Assembly (NCBI RefSeq): GCF_000284415.1
Contig: NC_017059.1
Coordinates: forward strand, 327,628 to 359,191
Source of the DNA: Pararhodospirillum photometricum DSM 122
Lineage (GTDB): Bacteria; Pseudomonadota; Alphaproteobacteria; Rhodospirillales; Rhodospirillaceae
DNA length: 31,564 bases
Direction of reading: 5' to 3'
In this document: positions 23,276-30,755 of the stretch, piece after piece
Layout of the letters: each line of letters begins with the position of its first letter
Numbering within the stretch: position 1 is the stretch's first letter
Made by a program: the position numbers and the translations under genes
The notes under the pieces: model-generated
What the model saw: only the letters and a program-made list of their open reading frames with translations
The model's database searches: none
What the model was told of the DNA's origin: nothing

Positions 23276-24348
23276 GAGGGAAACCCTCCGGGGGGGGGAT
23301 TGGAGGCAAAGAAGCCGCTGCACCCGGGGCGCTCGGAGCAAGCCTCGCACTCGGGTCCATACGCACGCTTCCAGTCGGAAATCGAAGCCACCGCCAACGG
23401 ACGCCAAGCCTCAGGAACGAGGCAGCGGGGAAAGTTGTAGAGGGAGATGGGCAGGCCGGCTGTCTGAGCGATGCTCAAAGCAGGCCCCAGGGTGTCGAAG
23501 GCATCCTCAGGGGCAACTGCCAGACTCTCCCAAAAGCGCCGAGCAAGGCCCTGGGCCTCCATATGCATAAGGGCCCACGTCTCGACCCAAGGTAGATGCC
23601 GGGCTACAAAATCGGCCAAGCGCGGGAGCCTAACCAGCGTTGGCGCCGCAAGCACCGTGCGCAGTTCGACGGCCGCACCTGTTTGCGCCAAGAAATCCAG
23701 GGACTCCAAAAGGCGATCCCAAGCCCCAGCTTTGCGCACCATGGCGTCGTGGCTGGCTGCATCAGGGCCACACAGGGGCACGCCCCACAGCACCCAGCCC
23801 GCCAGAGCCCGCAAGGTGGGGACATCGGCAGCGGTCACCCCCTGAGCGTTGGTGAGAAGGTGAAATCCGAGGTCAGGCCGCTCGGCATGACAGTCCAATA
23901 CCCAAGAAAAAAGCGAATCCTTGAGCAGCAAGGGCTCACCGCCGGTCAACCCAATGACCGCACCAGCCGGAGCCAAGCGCACTGCTGTCCGATAGAGATC
24001 CCAAAAGGCGTGATGACGCGGGCGCGGCGGCTGGGCGCAAAACAAACACGCCTGATCGCACGCTTCGGTCAGCAACAGCGTGTTATCCCGTCCTGGCCCC
24101 GGACGAATAAGGCGAAACACCCGGCCTCGCTCCGGTGCAACCAGGAGAACGGTTTCGTCGAGGTCAGCCCAAGGATCCGCCATGATACAGGTAAAGGCCC
24201 CGCGCCGGCTCCTCACCCAAACCACCCCGTCCTGATCTTGGTCAAATTCGGCCTCATCCTCGCCAGAGGCCCCGCCTCGGTGAAGGCGCACGACGAAAGG
24301 CGAACGGCACGGCGGAGCGCTCACCAAGCGTCCGTCAAGCGGCGTCAT
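23272..24348 (-). CDS. hxsC: His-Xaa-Ser system radical SAM protein HxsC
   Basis: A 358-aa radical SAM enzyme. The 4Fe-4S motif is CDQACLFC (Cys97, Cys101, Cys104), preceded by an N-terminal region of about 90 residues that is typical of HxsC. GLTGGEPLLL follows as the SAM-binding GGE motif, then the barrel. A C-terminal cluster CEACSERPGC (Cys334, 337, 343) could bind a further iron-sulfur centre or the substrate. I chose ATG 24348, which overlaps the end of hxsB by 14 nt; TTG 24363 is possible. HxsB and HxsC always occur as a pair and presumably install a modification on the HxS repeats of HxsA. The reaction is not known. Confidence 0.92.
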   Translation of the reverse strand: MTPLDGRLVSAPPCRSPFVVRLHRGGASGEDEAEFDQDQDGVVWVRSRRGAFTCIMADPWADLDETVLLVAPERGRVFRLIRPGPGRDNTLLLTEACDQACLFCAQPPRPRHHAFWDLYRTAVRLAPAGAVIGLTGGEPLLLKDSLFSWVLDCHAERPDLGFHLLTNAQGVTAADVPTLRALAGWVLWGVPLCGPDAASHDAMVRKAGAWDRLLESLDFLAQTGAAVELRTVLAAPTLVRLPRLADFVARHLPWVETWALMHMEAQGLARRFWESLAVAPEDAFDTLGPALSIAQTAGLPISLYNFPRCLVPEAWRPLAVASISDWKRAYGPECEACSERPGCSGFFASNPPPGGFPS

Positions 24349-25751
24349 AACGAAACGGCCCAAAAAAGGGAAGGGTCTCGGGAACCCCGGTCAGATGAAA
24401 CGCAAGAAAAGATAATCTATTCGGATCACCACCTAGAAGTGTTGAAAAAATAAAATCAAAAACAGCTCGATGATACCGACAGAAATGACTCCCTCGTTTG
24501 GGAAGATCGCTGCGACCATGCCAGGAGACATCATCCACTCCATCAATCCCGCACCATGGCAAATGAACACAGTGCAGACAGTCTTCATGGACATCGGCCA
24601 TCTGGCTCCAGGTCAAGGCGTTGACACGCTCACCATCAAGCCCCTTGCGGAGATTCCCGAGACTGAGATCAGCCACCCCCTGGCGGGCCAGCATGCGGGC
24701 CTCGTCGCTGGGATAAAAGGTTCCGTCGTAATCAACCAAAAGAGTGTCGCGGGCAGCAGGATTAGGACTGCGCAAATCCACATGCGCGGTATGATTGGGT
24801 GAAAAAATCCGCCGCAAGGCCGTTTCCAAACCAAACTCGCGCAATGGCGGATGGCCCTCCTGCAAGGCGGCTTGCAAAATCTCGACACCTTTCGCCCATA
24901 GGGCCGGCCCATCATCCGCCGTGGGAGTCAGCAAGGATCGGGCGAACCCTTGATAATTAACGGGACGTAAAAACAATCCCGGATAGCCATACCGACGATA
25001 GACCTCAATAATATCGGCCAGACGTGACACATCCTCGGGAAGAATCGTTGGAAGAGCGGCGACTTTATCGGGGCCAAACTGCTCAAGAAGATCCTCAAAA
25101 GCCCGAAAAAAAGCCTGCGTCCGCGCCCGAGTCCGGGTTCGGTTTTTTTTGCTGTAGATCGGGTGGGCCATCCAGTGAGGTGCTGAGACTGACATCCGCA
25201 GCAGCCAGAAGCGGGCGCACCACGTCCGCCCCCCGAGCCAAGTTGCTACAGAGCACGAAATGGGTTTCGCGGAACCGACGTCGGGCGTGGGCGATCACCG
25301 CCTCCACCAGGTCCAGCCGCAAGGTCGGCTCCCCCCCTTGAAACTCAATCAGCATCCGGTCGCCGGGGAGGCTGTCGAGAAAGGCCAGAAAGCGCGCCAG
25401 TGTGTCGCTCGACCAGTCGGCCTCGCTTGCGGACAGCGGGGCCCGGCTGGCCTGACAATAGCAACAATCCAAGTCACACCGGAGGGTGGGAACGACCACC
25501 ACATATGACAAGGTACGGGAAACATGCTTTTTGCGAGCTAGACGGCGCCGTTGACTATTCCAGTAAAAATCACCCACTTCGTCAAAAGCAAAGCCGCGTT
25601 CTTTTAAAAAAAGTTGATCGGGCTCCCCCAGGTCCTGGCGAACGATACGATCTAAAAAATCAGACGAAGAACTGAAAAAATCACCCGCATCATTACTAAA
25701 TAGTATTTCATCATGAAATGGCTGAAAACGATAAGAAAAAAGCGATGTCAA
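24335..25751 (-). pseudogene. hxsB: His-Xaa-Ser system radical SAM maturase HxsB, frame interrupted at a run of eight A
   Basis: A radical SAM protein of about 471 aa if restored. The first part (25751 to about 25143) starts at a TTG overlapping the hxsD stop (TTGA), has the N-terminal FSYRFQPFHDEILFSNDAGDFF region, the cluster motif CDLDCCYC (Cys92, 96, 99) and EFQGGEPTL, and reaches STSLDGPPDL. The frame then shifts. The second part, in another frame down to 24335, continues naturally with RTRTRARTQAFFRAFEDLL and ends with the SPASM-like cluster CLHCVHLPWC. The junction is a run of eight A (plus-strand T at 25143-25150); seven A would restore a single frame. It may be a sequencing error, a real mutation, or slippage-controlled. 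Both parts look under selection, so decay, if real, is recent. Confidence 0.88.
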
Positions 25752-25990
25752 CGCACCAATCCCTCATAAAGACAGCAGCGGATCGGCAACGTTTCTTGAT
25801 ATATACGCTCTCGATACAATTGATAGCGCACCTCCGCTGCGCAAGTTTCCAGCCCCTCCGGCGCCTCTAGTACAAGACTGTTTTCGTCTCTGAAAATCTT
25901 TAGGGAGGGATACAAATAGCCCAGGCGTACCAAGGCAGGCTCGACGAACGAGGAAAATCCCTCAGGCACATCAATGGCAACCCGCTCCAT
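25748..25990 (-). CDS. hxsD: His-Xaa-Ser system protein HxsD
   Basis: An 80-aa protein, the first gene of the Hxs locus. The sequence (MERVAIDVPEGFSSFVEPALVRLGYLYPSLKIFRDENSLVLEA ... EVRYQLYRERIYQETLPIRCCLYEGL) agrees with the small HxsD family: a beta-rich N-terminal half with no catalytic motif, then a helix and two adjacent Cys near the end. Small proteins in this position in radical SAM modification systems often present the substrate peptide to the enzyme, like PqqD-type recognition elements; for HxsD that is only inference. Its TGA overlaps the TTG start of hxsB. The ribosome site before ATG is G-rich (GGGGGGG) and close. Any promoter must lie in the AT-rich 25991-26217 region. Confidence 0.85.
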   Translation of the reverse strand: MERVAIDVPEGFSSFVEPALVRLGYLYPSLKIFRDENSLVLEAPEGLETCAAEVRYQLYRERIYQETLPIRCCLYEGLVR

Positions 25991-26217
25991 TACCCCCCCT
26001 GCCCTCTAACCTATTCCTTGGGACAAGGTATCAAAGATGGAATATATCATTCCACTATCTTTTTACGATACTACTCCCGCCACAAGATCTCCCAGAACCA
26101 CGAAAAACCCTCCCCTGGACCGGATAAGCGGAGGAGGCACGCCGCTTAGGCGTGGAAGTGGTCTAACAAGATCAACGCGCCCGTTGAAATGGGTTGAAAT
26201 GGGGGCCGTAGCGCAAT
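25991..26217. promoter_or_regulatory. Upstream region of the hxs locus
   Basis: AT-rich for this genome. It holds a 7-bp inverted repeat TAAGCGG (26125-26131) / CCGCTTA (26142-26148) with a 10-nt spacer, and a perfect tandem 10-mer GTTGAAATGG at 26183-26192 and 26193-26202. A weak minus-strand promoter may lie near 26055-26085 (TTGTGG, 17 bp, AAAGAT). It adjoins a transposase remnant, so part of it may be insertion-sequence debris. Confidence 0.4.
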
Positions 26218-26421
26218 TCAAACAATAGCTCCGCGTATTGCGATCAGCTTGTGGGCCGGTAGGTTATCCATCTCCACGACGTCACCGGGCACCAGGACGC
26301 GCTCGACATAGGTCAGGAACGCCGCGCCGATCATGGCGCCGCCAAGGGCCATGGGAGCGGCCACACCCAACAGCAAGATCGTTGGTCTCGAGCAGAGGAC
26401 ACAAATACTATGTCTATTCAA
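26218..26421 (-). pseudogene. IS630-family transposase remnant
   Basis: A 67-codon fragment. [18 protein letters not shown] followed by [21 protein letters not shown] matches the DDE-domain segment of IS630-type transposases around the second catalytic Asp (consensus like YVEQVLVPTLxPGDVVVMDNLxxHK). The few residues usually found between VLVP and GDVV are missing here, pointing to an internal deletion. Both the N-terminal helix-turn-helix part and the final catalytic Glu region are absent, so it cannot be active. No intact terminal repeats were found. It marks past insertion at the edge between the hxs locus and the TIR gene. Confidence 0.75.
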
Positions 26422-26462
26422 CGGACTGTGTGACGTCCGCCAGCATCCATAAATTTTTCAGG

Positions 26463-27554
26463 CTAACTTTCGAATTGGTCGGCCGCAACCTCGGCGATGA
26501 CGAATCGGTACCCATAATGTGGATAGGATTCCCAGTCAGAGCAAGGAGTATAATCGTTCAGTACGACGGTAGCCGGGCTGCTCATATAGCTACCACCTTT
26601 ACCGGCATAGTGCGTGTCACGTTCATTGTCTGCTACGATCTCTGAAGTTATCTCGACCATATTCCCTGACATATTGAAGCACCCATAAGGACTTCTTCCT
26701 TCTGGATAATCATCAACTGGTACAACATTACAATAATCGCTATTTTTTCCCCAATTGCACTTGTCTGGATCCCAATCTTCTCCCCAAGGATACAGGCGGC
26801 CATCGGCTCCACGGGCTGCCTTCTCCCATTGCTTTTGGGAGGGGAGTCGAAAACCTGCCCACTCGGCAAAGGCTAGGCCTATGTTTATTGGTACAAATTG
26901 CGCGGGGTAATTGCCCGCACCGTCCCTGACTTTCTTGGTTATTTCCAGCGGGTTAAAAAATAGAGATTTATTCTGCCACGCCAAGTTATCTTCAAGAAAG
27001 AGAATCATATTATTATAACTGAGCACAAACCGCGCAATCCAAAATGTTTTTAGATATTCATTCGTTTTATACCGACCGTATTGAAAAACACCATCCTCAA
27101 TCTTCACAAAATCCAAGCCTGTTTTCTTACACTTTACCGAAGAAATCCATTTAAATGATTTAATTAGCTTATCAAATGCTAGGAGGTAAGAACTTTTGCA
27201 ATACCAACTCCGAAAATCAACGTACTTCTTCTCGGTCAGAAACCAGGGCATTTCCGCGTCATCGATCTTGATTGGAATGACCCGAACCTGACTACTCTTC
27301 AGTTGAGTGTACATCATCGACCGAAGCTCTTCGTCGACCCACGGCGAGGTGATCGAGTTTGCCGATACAACAGCGAAAAGATAGTCGCAGGATGCTAGAC
27401 CTTCCCCAATTTTGCCGAAGAGCGAGTCGCCCGGCTTGATCTCGACCTCGTCGAGCCACGGGGCAATGCCGAGTGAGTCAAGGCTCTTAGCGAGACGTCT
27501 TACGAACTCTTTGTCTTCAGAACAATGGCACAGAAACACCCTCTTCGCGTTCAC
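26463..27554 (-). CDS. TIR domain fused to an FGE/C-type-lectin-like domain
   Basis: A 363-aa cytoplasmic fusion. Residues 1-125 are a TIR domain: KRVFLCHCSEDKEFVRRLAKSLDSLGIAPWLDEVEIKPGDS, then SPWVDEEL with the conserved Trp72 and the putative NAD-cleaving Glu76. Residues of about 145-355 resemble formylglycine-generating-enzyme / SUMF1 folds: FVPINIGLAFAEWAGFRLPSQKQWEKAARGADGRLYPWGEDWDPDKCNWG, then SPYGCFNMSGNMVEITSE, GKGGSYMSSP and a final HYGYRFVIA. The copper-site Cys pair of real FGE is not evident, so it is more likely a binding domain. I chose GTG 27554 (GGAGG 6 nt upstream); a GTG at 27587 adds 11 residues. Base use is markedly AT-richer than the neighbours, suggesting transfer. TIR proteins often act in phage defence; that role here is inference. 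Confidence 0.87.
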   Translation of the reverse strand: MNAKRVFLCHCSEDKEFVRRLAKSLDSLGIAPWLDEVEIKPGDSLFGKIGEGLASCDYLFAVVSANSITSPWVDEELRSMMYTQLKSSQVRVIPIKIDDAEMPWFLTEKKYVDFRSWYCKSSYLLAFDKLIKSFKWISSVKCKKTGLDFVKIEDGVFQYGRYKTNEYLKTFWIARFVLSYNNMILFLEDNLAWQNKSLFFNPLEITKKVRDGAGNYPAQFVPINIGLAFAEWAGFRLPSQKQWEKAARGADGRLYPWGEDWDPDKCNWGKNSDYCNVVPVDDYPEGRSPYGCFNMSGNMVEITSEIVADNERDTHYAGKGGSYMSSPATVVLNDYTPCSDWESYPHYGYRFVIAEVAADQFES

Positions 27555-27583
27555 GACACCCTCCAACCAGCCTTCCCTTTTCC

Positions 27584-28621
27584 TCACATCATCAGCCGCT
27601 CAAACGCCCGGGCCACCGCCTCCCACGACCGGCGCCGCTCGGGCCGCGCCGCCTCCTCGGCCTGGACCCGCCACATCCCTTCGTGGCTGAGAAGCTGGAT
27701 GGCCACATTGGCCAGGGCCTCGTCGTCGGGCACCAGATAGCCGGTCTGACCATTCACCAGCCGCTCCCCCGCCGCGCCGCGCATCCGGGCCACCGCCGGC
27801 AGGCCGCAGGCCTGGGAGTCTGCCAGGGTCCAGCCCACCATGTCCTGGGCATGGCCGGGATAGAGGTGAACCCGCGCCTCCCGATACACCCGGGCCATGC
27901 CCGCCGCCGGCAACGGCGCCCGCACCTCGACGCCCCGCGCCGCCAGGGCCAGGGCGCTGTCGGCCACGGTCCTCAAGGCCGGGGGCAGCGGCAGGGCGGC
28001 GGTGAGGCCGCGATACAGCACGGACGAGTAAATGTGCAGCCGCGCCGTCGGAACCGCCGGATGGATCATCAGGCGCCAGAGGTCTAAAAGCTCGGCCAGC
28101 CCGTGGGCCGGATGGGTGGTGACCACAGCAACCGGGGGATCGGCGGGCACCCCGGCGGGATCGGGGTGAAACACCGCCTCGACCCCGGGCACGATCACCG
28201 TGGCGCCGCCCACTGGCAAGGCGTTGTAACTGGCGAGGCTGGGCACGACCAGGGCCGGGCGCAGCACCTGAAGCACCCCGCGCGCGCTGGCCGTGCCCAG
28301 ATAGGCCGGGGCGGCCAGGGCCCACAACACCCGGGCCCCGGCCTCGGCGGCCCCGGCCAGCAAGGCGGGATCGCGCACGGCGATCAGGGCATCGGTCGCG
28401 GCCAGGGGCGGCTCGCTGGCCCAGTCCTCGGGCAAGGGCCGCCAATGCACGCCGTCGATCACCTGTTCCCCGGGGCAGCGGTTGAGCACCGTCACCTCGT
28501 GGCCCAGCCCGCTGAAGGCGCGGGCCAAGGCAATCACGGCACGTTCCACGCCGCCCAGCGCCTGGGTCTCGGCGGTGGTGCCGTCGTAGCTGATCCCGTC
28601 GTCAAAAATGGCGATGCGCAT
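27584..28621 (-). CDS. Glycosyltransferase family 4-like
   Basis: A 345-aa GT-B fold glycosyltransferase. The N-terminus has MRIAIFDDGISYDGTT and the donor-side loop GGVERAVIALARAFSGLGHEVTVLNRC. The C-terminal domain has VYREARVHLYPGHAQDMVGWTLADSQACGLPAVARMRGAAGERLVNGQTGYLVPDDEALA, the nucleotide-sugar-binding region. The usual E-x7-E pair is altered (acidic residues are Asp: QDMVGWTLADSQ), so donor use may differ. Acceptor and donor are unknown, and no polysaccharide cluster is nearby. ATG 28621 has GAGGGGAAG upstream; the longer frame to 28888 overlaps the divergent ygfZ-like gene's start and is not used. The stop lies 29 nt before the TIR gene start on the same strand. Confidence 0.88.
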   Translation of the reverse strand: MRIAIFDDGISYDGTTAETQALGGVERAVIALARAFSGLGHEVTVLNRCPGEQVIDGVHWRPLPEDWASEPPLAATDALIAVRDPALLAGAAEAGARVLWALAAPAYLGTASARGVLQVLRPALVVPSLASYNALPVGGATVIVPGVEAVFHPDPAGVPADPPVAVVTTHPAHGLAELLDLWRLMIHPAVPTARLHIYSSVLYRGLTAALPLPPALRTVADSALALAARGVEVRAPLPAAGMARVYREARVHLYPGHAQDMVGWTLADSQACGLPAVARMRGAAGERLVNGQTGYLVPDDEALANVAIQLLSHEGMWRVQAEEAARPERRRSWEAVARAFERLMM

Positions 28622-28736
28622 GGACTTCCCCTCATCGCGGGCCCGATGCTTGTTCTTAGCCCGGGCCGACCCGCTTGCCAATCGGCCCGCGCCTTCCCAC
28701 TTGCTCAAAACAGGGGCAATCTGCCGTGAGGGAAGC

Positions 28737-29615
28737 ATGAACGACAGCGAGGCGGTTTTTTGTCCGATGCCGGAGCGCGCGGTGCTGCGGGTGGCCGGGG
28801 CCGAGGCCCGGGTGTTTTTGCAAGGCCTGGTCAGCGCCGATGTCACCCGCCTAACCCCGGGGGCCAGCCTGTGGGGCGCGTTTCTCACCCCCCAGGGCCG
28901 CTATCTCCATGATTTCTTTCTGGTGGCCGCCGGTGAGGACGTGTTGCTGGAGACCGAGGCGGCCCGCCTGCCCGATCTGGCCCAGCGCCTGAGCCGCTAT
29001 CGCCTGCGCCGCGCCGTGACCTTGGACCCCCTGGACTGGCGGGTCGGGGTCGTCGTGGGCTGCCCGTCGTTTGCCGCGCTTGATCTCCAGGCCCTGCCCG
29101 GTCTGACCCGCCCCCTGCCGGCCGGGGGCCGCGCCTTTGTCGATCCCCGGCTGGCCGCCGCTGGGGTCCGGCTACTGCTGGCCCCGGGAGACGCGCCCCC
29201 CCCCGGCCTTGGCACCGGCACGGCCGCCGATTGGCACGCCCAGCGCCTGAGCCTGGGTCTGCCCGATGGCGCCGCCGACTTGGAAGTGGAAAAGGCGCTG
29301 TTGCTGGAAAACGGCTTCGAGGAATTGGGGGGGGTGTCGTTCACCAAGGGCTGTTATCTGGGCCAGGAGATGACGGCGCGGACCCATTATCGAGGGCTCA
29401 TCCGTCGCCGGCTTGTGCCTGTTGTGGTCGAGGGGCCGCTGCCGGCGCCGGGAACGCTGGTGCAAGACGAGGCGGGCGAGGAGGTGGGGGTGGTGCGCTC
29501 GGGGCAGGGGGAGGTGGCGCTGGCTTTTTTGCGCTTGGAGGCCTTGGAGCGTCCGTTGTGGGCTGGTGTGGCTCGGGTAACGCCGCGCGTTCCGGCGTGG
29601 ATGAAAAGCGAGTAA
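28737..29615 (+). CDS. ygfZ: YgfZ/GcvT-like folate-binding protein
   Basis: A 292-aa protein of the YgfZ (COG0354) family, which binds tetrahydrofolate and helps assemble or repair certain iron-sulfur proteins such as MiaB. The diagnostic motif K-G-C-Y-x-G-Q-E is present at residues 204-211 (KGCYLGQE) with the essential Cys206. The N-terminal half has the GcvT-like pattern RVAGAEARVFLQGLVSADVTRL and GAFLTPQGRYLHDFFL. The ATG at 28737 has GAGGGAAG just upstream, while the longer frame from 28608 is in the divergent promoter area. It is divergent from the glycosyltransferase, and its stop is followed after 6 nt by a palindromic repeat. Confidence 0.92.
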   Translation: MNDSEAVFCPMPERAVLRVAGAEARVFLQGLVSADVTRLTPGASLWGAFLTPQGRYLHDFFLVAAGEDVLLETEAARLPDLAQRLSRYRLRRAVTLDPLDWRVGVVVGCPSFAALDLQALPGLTRPLPAGGRAFVDPRLAAAGVRLLLAPGDAPPPGLGTGTAADWHAQRLSLGLPDGAADLEVEKALLLENGFEELGGVSFTKGCYLGQEMTARTHYRGLIRRRLVPVVVEGPLPAPGTLVQDEAGEEVGVVRSGQGEVALAFLRLEALERPLWAGVARVTPRVPAWMKSE

Positions 29616-29621
29616 GAAAGG

Positions 29622-29643
29622 CTGGGGAGGCGAGCCTCCCCAG
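29622..29643 (+). repeat. Post-stop palindromic repeat, copy 11
   Basis: Perfect 10-bp arms with loop GA, 6 nt past the ygfZ-like stop in its orientation, followed by ACCCCTC and a TTTTTT run 9 nt further on. Confidence 0.9.
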
Positions 29644-29648
29644 ACCCC

Positions 29649-30722
29649 TCATCTTTTTTGGAGGTCCGAGGGGTCTGGCGGGGCTTGGCCTCCCCAGCCT
29701 TCCCCTTCTTCCTCACGGCCTCCCGCCAAACCATAGCGCAACATCTTGCCACGCAGCCCAACACGCGACAGGCCGAGGTCGCGCGCCACCCGGCTGATGT
29801 TGCCGTTGTGGCGTTCCAGGGCCTCGTCGATGATCTCCGCCTCAAAGCGCTCCACCCGGGTGCGCAAGGTGCCCGTGGTCCCGACGACAGGCGTCGGGTC
29901 GGGATCGCCGGCCAAGGCCAAGGTGGGGGAAAACAGGCTGGGGTCAAGCCAGGGACTCTCGGCCAGGGCCACCATGCGCTGGATCTCGTTATAGAGTTCG
30001 CGCACGTTACCGGGCCAGTCGTGACGAGCCAAACGAGCCAGAGCCTCGGGGGTGAGGCCGGCCACCGGCTTGTTGAGGGCGCTGGAGGCGTGGCGGGCAA
30101 AGGCCTCGGCCAGCAAGGGCAAGTCGCCCGGGCGGTGACGCAGGGCCGGCAGGTGGATGGGAAAGCCGGCCAGACGATAATAGAGATCGCGGCGGAAGCG
30201 GCGATCGCGCACTTCCTCTTCCAGATCGCGATTGGTGGCGGTCAGAACCCGGACATTGACCTTGCGGGTCACGCTGGCGCCGAGCGGCCGGATCTCGCCC
30301 TCCTGGAGCACGCGCAGCAGTTTGACTTGAAAAGCCGGCGAGGTTTCGCCGATTTCGTCGAGAAAGATGGTGCCGCCGTTGGCCTGCTCAAACAGGCCGA
30401 TGCGGTCCTCGTGGGCCCCGGTGAACGCCCCCTTGCGGCAGCCAAACAGCTCGCTTTCCAGCAAGGGATCGGGCAGGGCGCCGCAGTTTTCCACCACAAA
30501 GGCCCCGCCCGCCCGCGGCGAGGCGTCATGGATGGCGCGGGCCAGAAGTTCCTTGCCGGTGCCGCTTTCGCCGGTCAGCAGCACCGGGATATCGAACACC
30601 GCGATCTTGTGCGCAACAGCGATCACCTCGGTCAAGGGACTGTCCGGGGCGTGCAACAAACGCGCGAAGCCCGGGCCGGGCGAGGCGGACGACATCAAGG
30701 GGCGCGGCGGCTGGGCGGTCAA
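29649..30722 (-). CDS. Sigma54-dependent activator, HupR/HoxA-like, lacking a receiver domain
   Basis: A 357-aa AAA+ enhancer-binding protein. Walker A GESGTGKE is at residues 51-58, the sigma54-contacting GAFTGA at 98-103, Walker B TIFLDE near 118-123, the arginine-finger segment FRRDLYYRL at 176-184, and a Fis-type helix-turn-helix near 288-332 (NGNISRVARDLGLSRVGLRGKMLRYGL). Only about 25 residues precede the ATPase, so the response-regulator receiver of HupR/HoxA is absent. The start is taken as TTG 30722 (AAGGA 7 nt upstream); ATG 30695 has no ribosome site. It lies 33 nt behind hypE, the usual place of hoxA, which points to hydrogenase gene control. The last 22 residues, after GLAGG, are encoded by a palindromic repeat. 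Confidence 0.9.
   Translation of the reverse strand: MTAQPPRPLMSSASPGPGFARLLHAPDSPLTEVIAVAHKIAVFDIPVLLTGESGTGKELLARAIHDASPRAGGAFVVENCGALPDPLLESELFGCRKGAFTGAHEDRIGLFEQANGGTIFLDEIGETSPAFQVKLLRVLQEGEIRPLGASVTRKVNVRVLTATNRDLEEEVRDRRFRRDLYYRLAGFPIHLPALRHRPGDLPLLAEAFARHASSALNKPVAGLTPEALARLARHDWPGNVRELYNEIQRMVALAESPWLDPSLFSPTLALAGDPDPTPVVGTTGTLRTRVERFEAEIIDEALERHNGNISRVARDLGLSRVGLRGKMLRYGLAGGREEEGEGWGGQAPPDPSDLQKR
29675..29697 (-). repeat. Palindromic repeat, copy 12, inside the activator's reading frame
   Basis: CTGGCGGGGC and GCCTCCCCAG-type arms, imperfect, in the activator's orientation. It is translated in frame (EGWGGQAPPDPS), unlike the other copies, which lie after stop codons. It faces copy 11 from the convergent gene. 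Confidence 0.85.
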
Positions 30723-30755
30723 AAGAGGATCCTTCCCGGTCAGGCATCTCCTTGT

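Noticed and set aside
26037..26228. 63-codon plus-strand frame before the transposase remnant
   Set aside because: No ribosome site and a composition like random intergenic sequence; it overlaps the hxs upstream region.
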